Below, piece after piece: positions 1-9,343 of a DNA stretch of 64,000 nt (position 1 is its first letter; every line of letters starts with the position of its first letter). Under the pieces are notes generated by a model. The model worked only from the letters and a program-made list of their open reading frames with translations. It was not told the origin of the DNA and ran no database searches. The DNA lies in NCBI GenBank assembly GCA_029204045.2, contig CM055071.1, forward strand, positions 23,979,693 to 24,043,692, written 5' to 3'. Source of the stretch: Tillandsia leiboldiana (Eukaryota; Streptophyta; Magnoliopsida; Poales; Bromeliaceae). Made by a program: the position numbers and the translations under genes.

Positions 1-774
1 ATAATCCGTATCCTTCTAATTTCTGTTTATTATGCATATGTTTAAATCCTTCTGTTGTGCAGGTTTTTAAGTTTTAATTTGAGTTTTTAGTTCTCTAACT
101 TAAACTGTTAACCATTCTCTCCACTTCTGTAATCTTTGGCTTTATTTCTGACAAAAAGGGGGAGAGAGTTTAGAACAATGATTTGAACAATGAACAATGA
201 TTGTGAAAATCTTGATGATGAAGATTTTGTATACATCAAGGTAATGAAGATTTTGTATACATCAAGGTAAGTATCACTTCAACTTCAACTTTGGTTTTCA
301 TCTTGTGATTGTTTGCATGTCTCGACTAACTATTCGACTAACTATTTGGGCATGTAATATAACTAACAAGTTGATGTTGGACTAACATTGTGTGACATTT
401 GGTTTTTAATTGCTAGAAGATTGTGTGACATTTGGTTTTTAATTGCTAGAAGATATGTTGGTTTTTGACTATGATTCTCTTACATATCTGAATTCTCAAA
501 TGTCATGATGATCAGATAAACTTATCTCTGTACTAGGTTTTGTATGCTAAATATTCTTGAGGTATCTAACGATCTCTTTTTGTCAAGAATGATTTCTTTA
601 TGCAGAGAGTACAGATGTCTAAGTCTAGAGTCTGTTTTAGGAGTTTATCTCATGTTTTTAAATTTTTGGATCTCCATTGTAAATTTTTGTTGTATGGTGA
701 TAGCAACAAAAATATCTTTTTGAATTTTCTTTAGTGGATCTGTGTTTTGTCACGAAACCGCCAAAGGGGGAGAT
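1..774 (+). mobile_element. 3' non-coding end of a Sirevirus-like Ty1/copia element (left copy)
   Basis: This stretch closely matches 63.03-63.77 kb, the region between the third ORF and the 3' LTR of copia element G, so it is the 3' end of a second copy in the same orientation. The rest lies left of the window. It holds a polypurine run at 153-168 and the true polypurine tract (AAAGGGGGAGA, 763-773) directly before the LTR. Two short tandem duplications are specific to this copy: a 26-bp unit around 218-268 and a 33-bp unit at 388-453. No coding sequence is seen. Confidence 0.85.
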
Positions 775-1001
775 TGTTACGGAATTTGAGTTGGCGTAGT
801 TTCGTGAAAGTCTCAAGTCTTGAAGATTGAAGGTGAAGAAAGTTGGATCATTTAACTCAATCTCAAGAAAGAAGAATTCAAAAGGATCAGGTATGTTTAA
901 CCTAAGATTTTGTGTGATCCGAATACTTCTTGTAGTGTAGAAACACTTGGAAGAATCTTTCATTGCATAAAAATCAAAAACTGGACTTGGGACATGTTTA
1001 G

Positions 1002-1284
1002 GATCCGGATCAGGTTGTTCGATCCGGATCCCGAAGGTGGTTCGTTCATACACCAGTTCAATCCGGATCGTAGCCTCTCTTGATCCGGATCCCGAACACT
1101 GAGTTTACCATCTTCCTTGAACGATCCGGATCAGGCTTCGCAATCCGGATCCCGAACGTTGATGTTTGGTGAACTGTATGAACGATCCGGATCAAGCACT
1201 TCGATCCGGATCCCGAACCTTCGTTTTTCTGGAATTGCCTGACTCGTTGCGACGATCCGGATCACAGTTAATCCGATCCGGATC
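1002..1284. promoter_or_regulatory. Cluster of ten ATCCGGATC palindromes in the copia LTR U3
   Basis: Ten near-perfect copies of the palindrome GATCCGGATC or AATCCGGATC occur in under 300 bp, often followed alternately by CAGG/CAAG and CCGAA. The same array is at 42728-43009 in element G, and four copies recur internally at 61015-61098. The cluster lies just upstream of the TATA box, so a transcription-factor array or a fold-back structure is plausible. Clustered short palindromes are reported for Sirevirus LTRs in general; this exact motif I do not recognise. Confidence 0.8.
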
Positions 1285-1350
1285 GCCGTCCGTAAAATCT
1301 CCAGAAATGTTAGGTTTTTGATTCTTATCTCCTTCCTAGGGTTTCTAACC

Positions 1351-1358
1351 TATAAATA
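1351..1358 (+). promoter_or_regulatory. TATA box of the copia LTR
   Basis: TATAAATA lies about 70 bp after the palindrome cluster and after TAGGGTTTC. The same arrangement is at 43077-43084 in the second copy. Confidence 0.75.
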
Positions 1359-1649
1359 GACCCTATGATTCTTTTTCTAGGGTTAATCCACTGTGAATCG
1401 AAATAGCCGTCATTTTCATATATCATCTTATACGGCTCTAGATCCACATATAGAGAAGAAAGGAAATCATTAGAGAATACTCTATGTTTCTTCATCTATA
1501 TTGATTAGTTTGATTCTAGGTTTTCATACTCACATCTTGAGTTGAATCAAACTAATGAATACTTAGATGGTATTTCCGATCTATCTTTGATCTAAGTATT
1601 CGGCGGATCATCACCACCCAAAACAACAATTTACCCCAAAAATCGGCGC

Positions 1650-1821
1650 GTGGATTCGCGTGTCCTTGTGGATTCAAGGTTCAACCGCTCTCGTGGATTC
1701 GGAGCGAGGCACGTTCGTGGATTCGAAGGGTGCTATTGGGTGAAGACCGTGGATTCGGTCGGACGTCGTGGATTCGACGTTGGACGCCGTGGATTCGGCG
1801 TTGGGCGCTGATCGTGGATTC
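1650..1821 (+). repeat. Dispersed array of eight GTGGATTC motifs in copia U5
   Basis: Eight copies of GTGGATTC (mostly CGTGGATTCG) occur at irregular spacing, about 13-38 bp apart. The array is retained in the second copy at about 43370-43546. Irregular spacing argues against a simple tandem duplication. Confidence 0.75.
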
Positions 1822-2325
1822 GAGAAGCGTCGCGGAGCGAGCGGAGAAGGTCCTCTAGGAGCGTATGGAAAAGGTTGAGTCGTAAGTGTGTACGGTATAT
1901 CACCTTGTACGTGTTTTAATTCTAGTGGATTTCTGCCGTGTTATCGGTCCCGTGGTTTTTTACTCCGGTGATGGAGTTTTCCACGTAAAAATCTTGCGTA
2001 TTATTTTTATTTCCGCATTGGCTTTTTATCGCAACGATTTTTTTGAGTGTTTATGCATTTACACCTATTCACCCCCCTCTAGGTGTTTTTTCCCCTATTT
2101 AGATCCTTATTAATATAACCCAACATGGGGGGCAGCCGGCACGGCCGGCGGGTCGGACGGGCGGGCCACGTGGCGCCCAGCCATTGGCGGGCGCCACCCA
2201 CCCGCGTTGACGGGGGCGCGCCACGTGGCGATGTCCGAAGGGCCTTACACTTGTTGGTCCCTATTTGGGACACATGTCAAGTGCTGGCGGTTTCGGGCGC
2301 TGGTCGGACGGGAGAGCTGGTGTGA

Positions 2326-2369
2326 CTATTGGATTCGGGCGCCCGAAAAGTTGCGCCCGAATCCAATAG
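2326..2369. promoter_or_regulatory. Perfect 17-bp inverted repeat just upstream of the TATA box of LTR A
   Basis: Arms CTATTGGATTCGGGCGC (2326-2342) and its exact reverse complement (2353-2369) flank a 10-base loop, about 23 bp upstream of TATAAATT. Related hairpins are at 20057-20076 (LTR E) and 31261-31307 (LTR F). Confidence 0.85.
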
Positions 2370-4376
2370 CATGTGCTTTTGGGCTTCGGCCTATAAATTG
2401 GCCCCTTGGGCCTTCTTTTGTGCTTTTTTTGGGCAGTTTCGCAGGAAAAGCCCTGTAGGGAATTTCTTCTTTTTTCAGTTTTGCATCTTGTGGAGAAGTT
2501 CCAGAATTTTTGGAGGACGCTACATCGACGTCTTCTGCGATTCGGCGCACTGCGACGCACCTTCCTTGTTAGCCTTTTTCGTCGCGTTTCGGTCTGCGGA
2601 CTCTCCTGGACTATTCCGAAGGAGTTTTTGGGTGATTCTTGCGCCCACGTTTTGTTGACAGGTAGGGCTACAACTTTTGTATTTTCAGCTTCTCCGTATT
2701 TTAAGGTTTTTTGGGCTTTTTGAACCATTTCTGTGACCCCTTTTTCTATGACGGAATTTGGATAGCACCGGGATTTTTGTGGGTTTTCTCAGCACCCGTG
2801 AGTCGGAACAAGGAGTGCAAATACTCGATTTATATCTACGCGTCGCAAGGAACATCATCGTAATTTTTCTGGAATTTTTAGAGATTGTTTCGAAGGTGAA
2901 AATTATAATTTTTCTGGACAGAGTACTGCAAACTTTTGATCATTGGAAGTTTCGCGTGTATCGTGGTGATTAATTTGTATCTTGGCCTACAGGTGTCGGA
3001 TCGGGACAAGTAAGTACTTATTTTTCATCTACTCGTCGCGAGGATCGCAACGGTGATATCTTAGAATTTTTCTGAAGACTGTACTGAGGTGAATTTCCTC
3101 GTTTTCCATGCTGTTTTGTAAACAGTATTTCTGTTGTGGAAGTTGTTCATTTTTGCCGTGTGCAATCTATGTTTGCTGTAGTTCTCGCATTTTGGAGGAT
3201 TGCGGGGATTGAGGATCTTGCACAGCGGGGAATCTCATATTGTTGTTGTTCACGCTTTTCGAGGTGGGTAGTTGTTGTGGACCTCATCTTTTGATTCACT
3301 CACTAGGAATATTAGAGTGATTCCCATTGTTGATTGTTGAATAGTACATTGCGGGTAATATGCATGCTTGTATAGATTAGACATGTACTATGTTAGTACT
3401 TAGTGTTCCTATGAGATCTTATTATCCTGAAATAGCATGCTCTAATTAATGAATGAATAATGATATTTATCTTTCTTTTATCATCATGAGGACACTTGCA
3501 TGCTTGTATGGACATCTAGTTAGGCCACCTTTTTCTGCTACACTATCAGTGAAATTTGACTTAGGAGAAACCATGTTGGCTCCTCTTCTCCTTTTATTGA
3601 GATACATGTGGTATTGCTCGGGTTGAGCAGGGTTGTAGGATCGTGTAGCCGGGTTTATTGAGTGGATTTATCATACCAGATTGTGGGTTGTGGGATATTG
3701 CGGCGACCGCGGACATTGGGCGGTTGACTGGATGTTTACTTGTGCATCAGATTGGGGATCGGACTTCTCTAGTGGATGGAGTTTCCCACTTATTGAGTAT
3801 TATTGCATTAGATTGGGGGATTGGGTTATCTTTTGTGGAGGGGTTTTCCACTTCGATCATTGTCGTGATCCAGTCCTGCTACAGTGAGATATTGAGACAT
3901 GGTTACTGTACTTGTGAGATATGGTTACTTTGCTCGTGTAGGTCGCTCCCCTCGAGTGCCACTCCGGAGTAGGCGATTGATACATCGGCCAGTGAGTGCC
4001 AGACAGTGAGTATCGGCCAGTGAGTGCCAGAAAGTGAGTATCGGTCAGTGAGTACCGATTTGTGAGCAGATACTTAAGACAGTTTGAGCAGGCAGTACCA
4101 GTGGTTACTGGTCCTTCGATTGGGTCTGTCCAGGCAGATAGTTTTACTGATGCATGCATTTGGTTACTCTTGTCGATACTGCATTTTGAGGCATAGTAGT
4201 AGTAGCTTTCCTTTATTGGCAGTTTTATAGCTTACCACCTCCCCTTTTCTTTTTTCCTTTGGTAGACCTAGTGGGTGTGTCGGAGTTTGAGGTTTTACCC
4301 ACTAGGGGAGGCTACTATTTTTATAGTAGTTCTCACCCCCATCGTCTTTTTCTTTGTTTCTCCCTTTGTTTTGCAG

Positions 4377-4418
4377 AGTCCTCTGCGGGAGTTGCTGGGC
4401 CGTCAGCATCGGATCGAG
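4377..4418 (+). other. Putative 42-nt non-coding mini-exon in LTR A
   Basis: A pyrimidine-rich tract ending TTTTGCAG precedes it and ATCGAG|GTAAGAGG follows it. The same arrangement and length occur in LTRs E and F. This is inferred from splice-site-like sequence only. Confidence 0.4.
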
Positions 4419-4778
4419 GTAAGAGGATAGCGGACTAGATAGAATGTCCACCCGACAGTTGCTAGCTGGACTTTTGTTGTACCCCTATCTTCTCAAACAG
4501 TTTTATTGTACTTTATTTTGGGTCTGGCGTTAGCCAGTTGTTTGTATATTTGTGGTGAGCTGTGAGAGATACATGTATTTATTTACAGTTGTTCTTTACT
4601 TTATTTTCCAGCTTTAGTCTGAGATGTAGTAGTTTTAGTTCAGCTCTGATTTTATACTCTTTTATTATTATCTCTTATATCTGAGCATGTTGCCGACGCT
4701 TCGTGTACGCGGGAAATACCGTGTACACGGCGGATCTATAGACGGGCCCGGGTTCTGGTTTACACCCGGGGCGTGACA

Positions 4779-4865
4779 CCCACGTTGTTCAAACATGATT
4801 CCCTAACACATCGGGTCGACAATTTGTTGTAAACCGCACCGAAATCTCAATTTTAGCTTCGTGAA
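4779..4865. other. Short flank between LTR A and element B
   Basis: These 87 bp are not LTR sequence. They end in GTGAA (4861-4865), which is repeated at 17105-17109 after element B, so this sequence was contiguous with 17105 onward before B inserted. No coding sequence is seen. Confidence 0.7.
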
Positions 4866-5433
4866 TGTGGTGACCCAGATCTCTGCAGGGCTTCTACAGT
4901 GCGATTAGCAGCTTCTGGAGGCCTATGTGGCATGTCGGCGGTGTTTCTGCACCCATTTGGACTCAAGTGATGGACTTCGGGTGTATAATGGATCACGTGA
5001 GTGATCGGAGGACCCCGTCGGATGTTTAGAAGTGGTTTCGCGCGAAATGGTTATTAAAATTGGACTCAGCGCGAAATTTGAGTAAAGAACACTTCTCCGG
5101 GAATTTTCGGCAAATTTTAGAAGAGGAATTTGGCAAATCGGACTTCGGATTTGGATTCAGCGTGCGAAAACGGTCAAGATGGACTATTTACTTGTATTTT
5201 TCGGAGCCCGGATGACCCGGCACGGATTTCGAGGTATTTGGTACTGTTCCGGCCGCCGGAGGGGCGCCGGCGGCGGCGGCGGGCGGCGGAGCGCGGCGGC
5301 TGGCGGCGGCGGAGGCGCGCGGTCCACCGCGGAGGCGTGCACCCGGGCGGAGGACGCGTGGCGCCTTCAGGTTGGCCGGCGCAGTGGGCGCGGTCCACGG
5401 AAGAGGCGCGGGTGCACGGTGGACCAGGTGGCG

Positions 5434-5658
5434 ACACGTGGCGGCTGGTTGTTGGCGGGTCCTGGTGCGCGCGGTCCACGCAGCGGCAGGGTCTGCCTCG
5501 GGATGCGTGCCCGGCACGGGGCCGCGGGCGGCGCGGCCGCGCACGTGGGCGCACGTGGGCGCGGCGTGGGCGCGGTCGGAGGCGTCGTGGGGGCGCCACG
5601 TGGCGCCCCGTGGTTGGTCGGGCGCACCGGTGCACGACCTCTGGTCGCGACACGTGGC
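5434..5658. promoter_or_regulatory. ABRE/G-box array in the U3 of element B
   Basis: ACACGTGGC at 5434, CACGTGGG at 5542 and 5552, CCACGTGGC at 5596 and ACACGTGGC at 5650. CACGTGGC is the core of abscisic-acid response elements bound by bZIP factors. The array sits 180-400 bp upstream of the TATA box and is repeated in the 3' LTR. Confidence 0.6.
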
Positions 5659-5840
5659 GTCCCGTGGTTCGTCGCGGTGCGTGCGCCGGGTGCGGGGAGC
5701 AGGAATGGGACGCGTGGCGGGCCTAGGGGATTTCGGTCGTGAACAGTAACCGGCCCGGCCCGTTACTGTAGCAGCCCGGAATGCCAAGCGCCCGAAACTT
5801 TGGGCCAAAAGTCCAAAATTCGGATTTTTCGGGCTGGGCC

Positions 5841-5848
5841 TATAAATA
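5841..5848 (+). promoter_or_regulatory. TATA box of element B 5' LTR
   Basis: TATAAATA directly after GGGCTGGGCC. The 3' LTR copy near 12860 has lost one A (TATAATAG). Confidence 0.7.
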
Positions 5849-8276
5849 GCTGTCTTGTGGGGGAGTTTTGCCCCCTTTCCCGAGCTCCCCTGCCCATGGC
5901 CCCTTTAGCAAAGTTGGAGATCTTCATCTTGCGCATCTTCTGGCAGAGGCCCGGATTTTTTGGAAGCCGCGGCGTCGACGACTTCGGCATCGGAGCGCAG
6001 TGTGGCGATTTTTCATCGGAGGCCCGTTATCGTCGCAGTTTGATCTGAGAGGTCTACAGAGCTACTCTATCAGTATTTTTGGACGATTTCTACGGCGTTG
6101 GAATCACGAGAGGTACGTCTTCGACTTTCGTGTTGATCATCTTGCTGGATTCAGAGTTTATGACATGGTTTTCGAGGCATTTCTAAGCCGCTGTTTTCTG
6201 GTGGAGTTTTTGGACAGCGGCCCCTTGCCGGAATTTTATCTCCGCACCCGAGTGTCGGATTGAGACGAGCCTATACACTTTTTGGATCTACTCGTCGCAG
6301 GGATTATCATTGTATTTTTCCGGGATTTTTCTGAGGTTTGCCCGAAGGTATACTATTCCCCTTTTATCTGTGCTTGAGTTTACAGTTGTGTGGTTGTGAG
6401 TGTTTGCGCACCTGTATTGTGGAATTTGTAACTTGGCCTACGGGGCTCCAAATTGGGCGTGCAGGTACCCGTTTCGAAGGTATCGACGCGAGGATCGCAG
6501 CAGTATTTTTATTGGAATTTTTGGAGTTCGTTTTACAGGTGAAAATTTCGCATTTAGGGGACTGTTCCCAGCAGATTTGTGATGCTTGGATTTTATGGAA
6601 TTAAGTGTATCTTTGGGTTGTGTTTTTGTACCCAGGAGGTATTGATCACTGTTCCTGTATCGTTGGATTGGTGGGTGTGCAGAGATATCTGTTTCTGGAC
6701 TGTCTCAGCTGTGCGACTCCGGACTGTTAGCATTTTCAGGTGGGTGGCCTTGTCTTCATGACCTATGGACTGTGCATTAATTCTATCTGTGTAGGGACTT
6801 GCATGTTATAGATGTGTTCTATATAGCATGCTAGATTATAGGAATTGATGTTCCTAATGCTGTTAGATGATCATGTGTTTATTTTCCTTCCCTACAAGCT
6901 GTTGATTATGGTTATCTTGGAACTTGACCTAGCACCCCGTCATATGTTGCATGTGTAACCAGACTAGTAGAAAACCCTCACTTGGGCTAGGGTTATTTCT
7001 GCTTTAGACATCCACACTTCTACTTTCCTGGACATAGTGTCCTTCCTCGCCCGGGTAGTGGGCCGAGTGGTCAGGTGTTATCTTTTAGTGTGGGATGCAT
7101 GTTACACTCGTGCTTGGGAGCAGAGTGGCGTCTGGTAGATGTAGTTGGTTGTTCATCTGTAGCGGGAGCCGTTTGGGTAGACGGCGGTCCCGAGATGTTT
7201 TATTTTTCTTGTTTTATCTGTCGCCGCTGTGATAGTGGCAGCGGTAGATCAGTGTTAGCAGGACCTTAAACCCAGAACCTTTTTGGACACACACATGATT
7301 TTTGTCAACCAAATATTTTCTTCCAAGCATCGTAGGGTCGCCTGAGTCTGTTCCTGTTTGATTGGACGAAGGCATTAGCCCTTCGAGGCTTAGATATAAA
7401 ACTTGGTTTCAACTGTTTTCCTAAGCAGAACTAAAAATCATTAAATATGGATTTCTTACAGATCATATGGCTTCAGTAAGAAATGTCACAGTTTTTCCTA
7501 TAAATTAACCACCGAGATGATTCGAGTGGTCTGGGTTCTAAGGTCTGCCTTTTCTTGGGACGAGAACAACGAGAGGCTATGCCTAGAGCCTGTTCTTGTT
7601 TGATTTGGGTTGTAGGTTCTAGTCTTTCGGTGTTCCCGGACCCTTCATTGGGTCAGTGGTTGAGATGTTCGGCCTGTTTGGCCTGTTGAGTCAGCTGTTC
7701 GCAGTGGATGCGATGTCGGCCTGTTGAGGCAGTTGTTCGCAGTAGATGCGACGTTTGGCCTGTTTGGCATGTTGAGACAGTTTCTCGCAGTGGATGCGAC
7801 TTGGTGCCATGAGTTGGCAGAGTGTGATCTAGAGGTTGTTTCTCTGATTTAGTGGTGGAGGTGGTTCTCCCACTTAGCCTTGAGGATCTTGGGGTTCTGG
7901 CAGATCGAGTCGTGGAGGTTTCCCGACTCAGCCATGGTCGTGCATTTATCAGATTGAGTCGTTGAGGGTTCTCCGACATAGCTGTGGGAGTGTGTTGGGC
8001 TATTCCTGTTCGAGTCGAGGTTCTTTTTCCGACCGAGTTGCACTTTGAGCTTGGAGTTACCGATCTGTTTGATCGTGGATCATAGCCTGCATGAGCCACA
8101 TTTGGCTTGACAGAGATACTTTACAGAGATACTTGAGATGGGTTACTTTTTACTCGAGCGGGTCGCTCCCCTCGAGTGCCACTCCGGAGTAGGCGAGACC
8201 GGGTGTTGTACCGGCGTGAGATTGAGCTTTTCTATCGCGACTTGTCGTTGCATTTGTCCCTCTGGCTGTGCTGGTG

Positions 8277-8390
8277 TTGGCAGTCATGGACGTCCTACGT
8301 AAGTCCGCTCCTCCGGGACGTAACGGCAGTAGGTTGGCAGTCATGGACGTCCTACGTAAGTCCGCTCCTCCGGGACGTAACGGCAGTAGG
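8277..8390 (+). repeat. 57-bp tandem duplication in LTR B
   Basis: Two exact copies (8277-8333 and 8334-8390) start TTGGCAGTCATGGACGTCC. The duplication is also in the 3' LTR (16334-16447), while the related LTR E has a single copy near 25310-25370. It arose in the B lineage before this insertion. Confidence 0.85.
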
Positions 8391-8676
8391 TTGGCGCAGG
8401 CTTGACTGGACCTGATGAGGCAGTCAGTTCAGATTGGGTGATCAGAGATGAGAGTTAGTTGTGGCATCATGTTCCTTCTGTTCCACTTCTTGAGCATCTA
8501 GATAGAGGCATAGTAGCTGTAGAGTTTACTTTTCCCCAGCTTTCCTTACAGCACTGTATTTGTTACTTTATGCCTCTAGTAGACTTAGTGGGCAGACCGT
8601 TGGGCTTGTTGGCGGCACCCACTGAGAACTACTTGGGACGTAGTTCTCACACCCGTCGTGGTGTATTTTCCCACAG

Positions 8677-8727
8677 GGACTTCTACTCCTGTTCCTGCTG
8701 CTCCTGTTACTGCTTCTTCAGATCGAG
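8677..8727 (+). other. Putative 51-nt mini-exon in LTR B
   Basis: Preceded by TTTTCCCACAG and followed by ATCGAG|GTGAGGGAG. The 3' LTR copy is at 16734-16784. Inferred from splice-like signals and position. Confidence 0.4.
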
Positions 8728-9055
8728 GTGAGGGAGTCGCGAGCTAGATCCCTACCAGTCGTCGTCCAGAGAGTAGATGTACCCTTATCATTTTGAGAGT
8801 TTCTTGTTGAGAGACCTTGTTGTGAGGTATAGAGTTGTACTTTTCTTTCAGAGTTGGGTGACTTGTACTTTGGTGAGGACTTTGTATTAATTTATTTTAT
8901 TTCCAGCAGGTTATTTTCAGCTCTGATATCTGGATAGTTTAGTATCTATCTTTTGCAGGTTTGGCACTTCGTCTATACGGGGTTCACCGTATGGGCGGCG
9001 GATCTGTTGGCGAGCCCGGGTCGCAGTTTCGACGCCGGGGCGTGACAGATTAGAG

Positions 9056-9068
9056 TGGTATCAGAGCC
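9056..9068 (+). promoter_or_regulatory. Primer binding site of element B
   Basis: TGGTATCAGAGCC, complementary to the 3' end of plant initiator tRNA-Met, begins 8 bases after the LTR end. Confidence 0.9.
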
Positions 9069-9203
9069 TAGGTTGTAGGTCATCGAGGACTTAGAAACCC
9101 TAGGCTGGTGGATGGACATTAGGATGACTACGGGAGAGTCGTGACTTTTAGCGAGAGTCCTGATCGAGTTTTGTACCTCTCCCAAGAGACGGGATGAGTG
9201 ATT

Positions 9204-9273
9204 GGCATGTTTATGCTCCTAAGCGATTATGTTGGCTGCAGACAACATAATGTTGTGGAATTGGTAACATGCC
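9204..9273 (+). ncRNA. Leader hairpin of element B, candidate dimerisation/packaging signal
   Basis: Inner stem TTATGTTG (9227-9234) pairs with CAACATAA (9243-9250) around the loop GCTGCAGA, which contains self-complementary CTGCAG. An outer stem GGCATGTT (9204-9211) pairs with AACATGCC (9266-9273). It lies between the primer binding site and the gag start. The same fold is in E and F. Confidence 0.55.
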
Positions 9274-9343
9274 TTAGACTTTCGCTGGATTGGGTCATAT
9301 GATTGTTGTGTCCTGATGTTTGTTATTGTGCAGTGGACCTACG

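Larger units (their letters stand above)
775..2125 (+). mobile_element. 3' LTR of the left Sirevirus-like copia element
   Basis: It begins TGTTACGGAATTTGAG after a polypurine tract and ends in AACCCAACA, the same boundaries as the LTRs at 42503-43846 and 63767 onward. It contains ten copies of ATCCGGATC, a TATA box, and eight copies of GTGGATTC in its 3' part. At 2126 the sequence switches abruptly into an unrelated GC-rich gypsy LTR, so this element is inserted in LTR A. The 5-bp target duplication cannot be tested because the left end of the element is outside the window. Confidence 0.92.
2126..4778 (+). mobile_element. LTR A: gypsy (chromovirus-type) LTR, 5' part missing
   Basis: It ends in CCCGGGGCGTGACA, the 3' boundary used by the other gypsy LTRs in this window, and its last 150 bp closely resemble the LTR of element F. 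The left part is cut by the copia LTR. It contains two CCACGTGGC boxes (2166, 2221), a hairpin at 2326-2369, TATAAATT at about 2392, a donor-like GAG|GTGGGTA at 3264 and a mini-exon-like segment at 4377-4418. No primer binding site follows, so it is a 3' LTR or a solo LTR rather than a 5' LTR. Confidence 0.8.
4866..9047 (+). mobile_element. 5' LTR of element B (4182 bp)
   Basis: Unusually long LTR. The 5' third is very GC-rich (about 5230-5760) and carries five CACGTG cores between 5434 and 5658. A TATA box (TATAAATA, 5841-5848) follows the motif GGGCTGGGCC. Downstream are a donor-like CAG|GTGGGT (6740), a 57-bp direct repeat (8277-8390) and a mini-exon-like segment (8677-8727). Overlapping GC-rich ORFs at 5.1-5.8 kb on both strands are a base-composition effect. 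Confidence 0.92.

Noticed and set aside
5130..5808. Long overlapping GC-rich ORFs on both strands, repeated at 12145-13032
   Set aside because: They lie in LTR U3 of element B, are open in several frames at once, are dominated by Arg/Gly/Ala/Pro and change frame between the two LTR copies. Base composition explains them.
5775..5840. A TATA-proximal hairpin in LTR B like those in A, E and F
   Set aside because: Only short complementary pieces (AGCCCG with CGGGCT) and poor pairing between. Not strong enough to count as the same structure.
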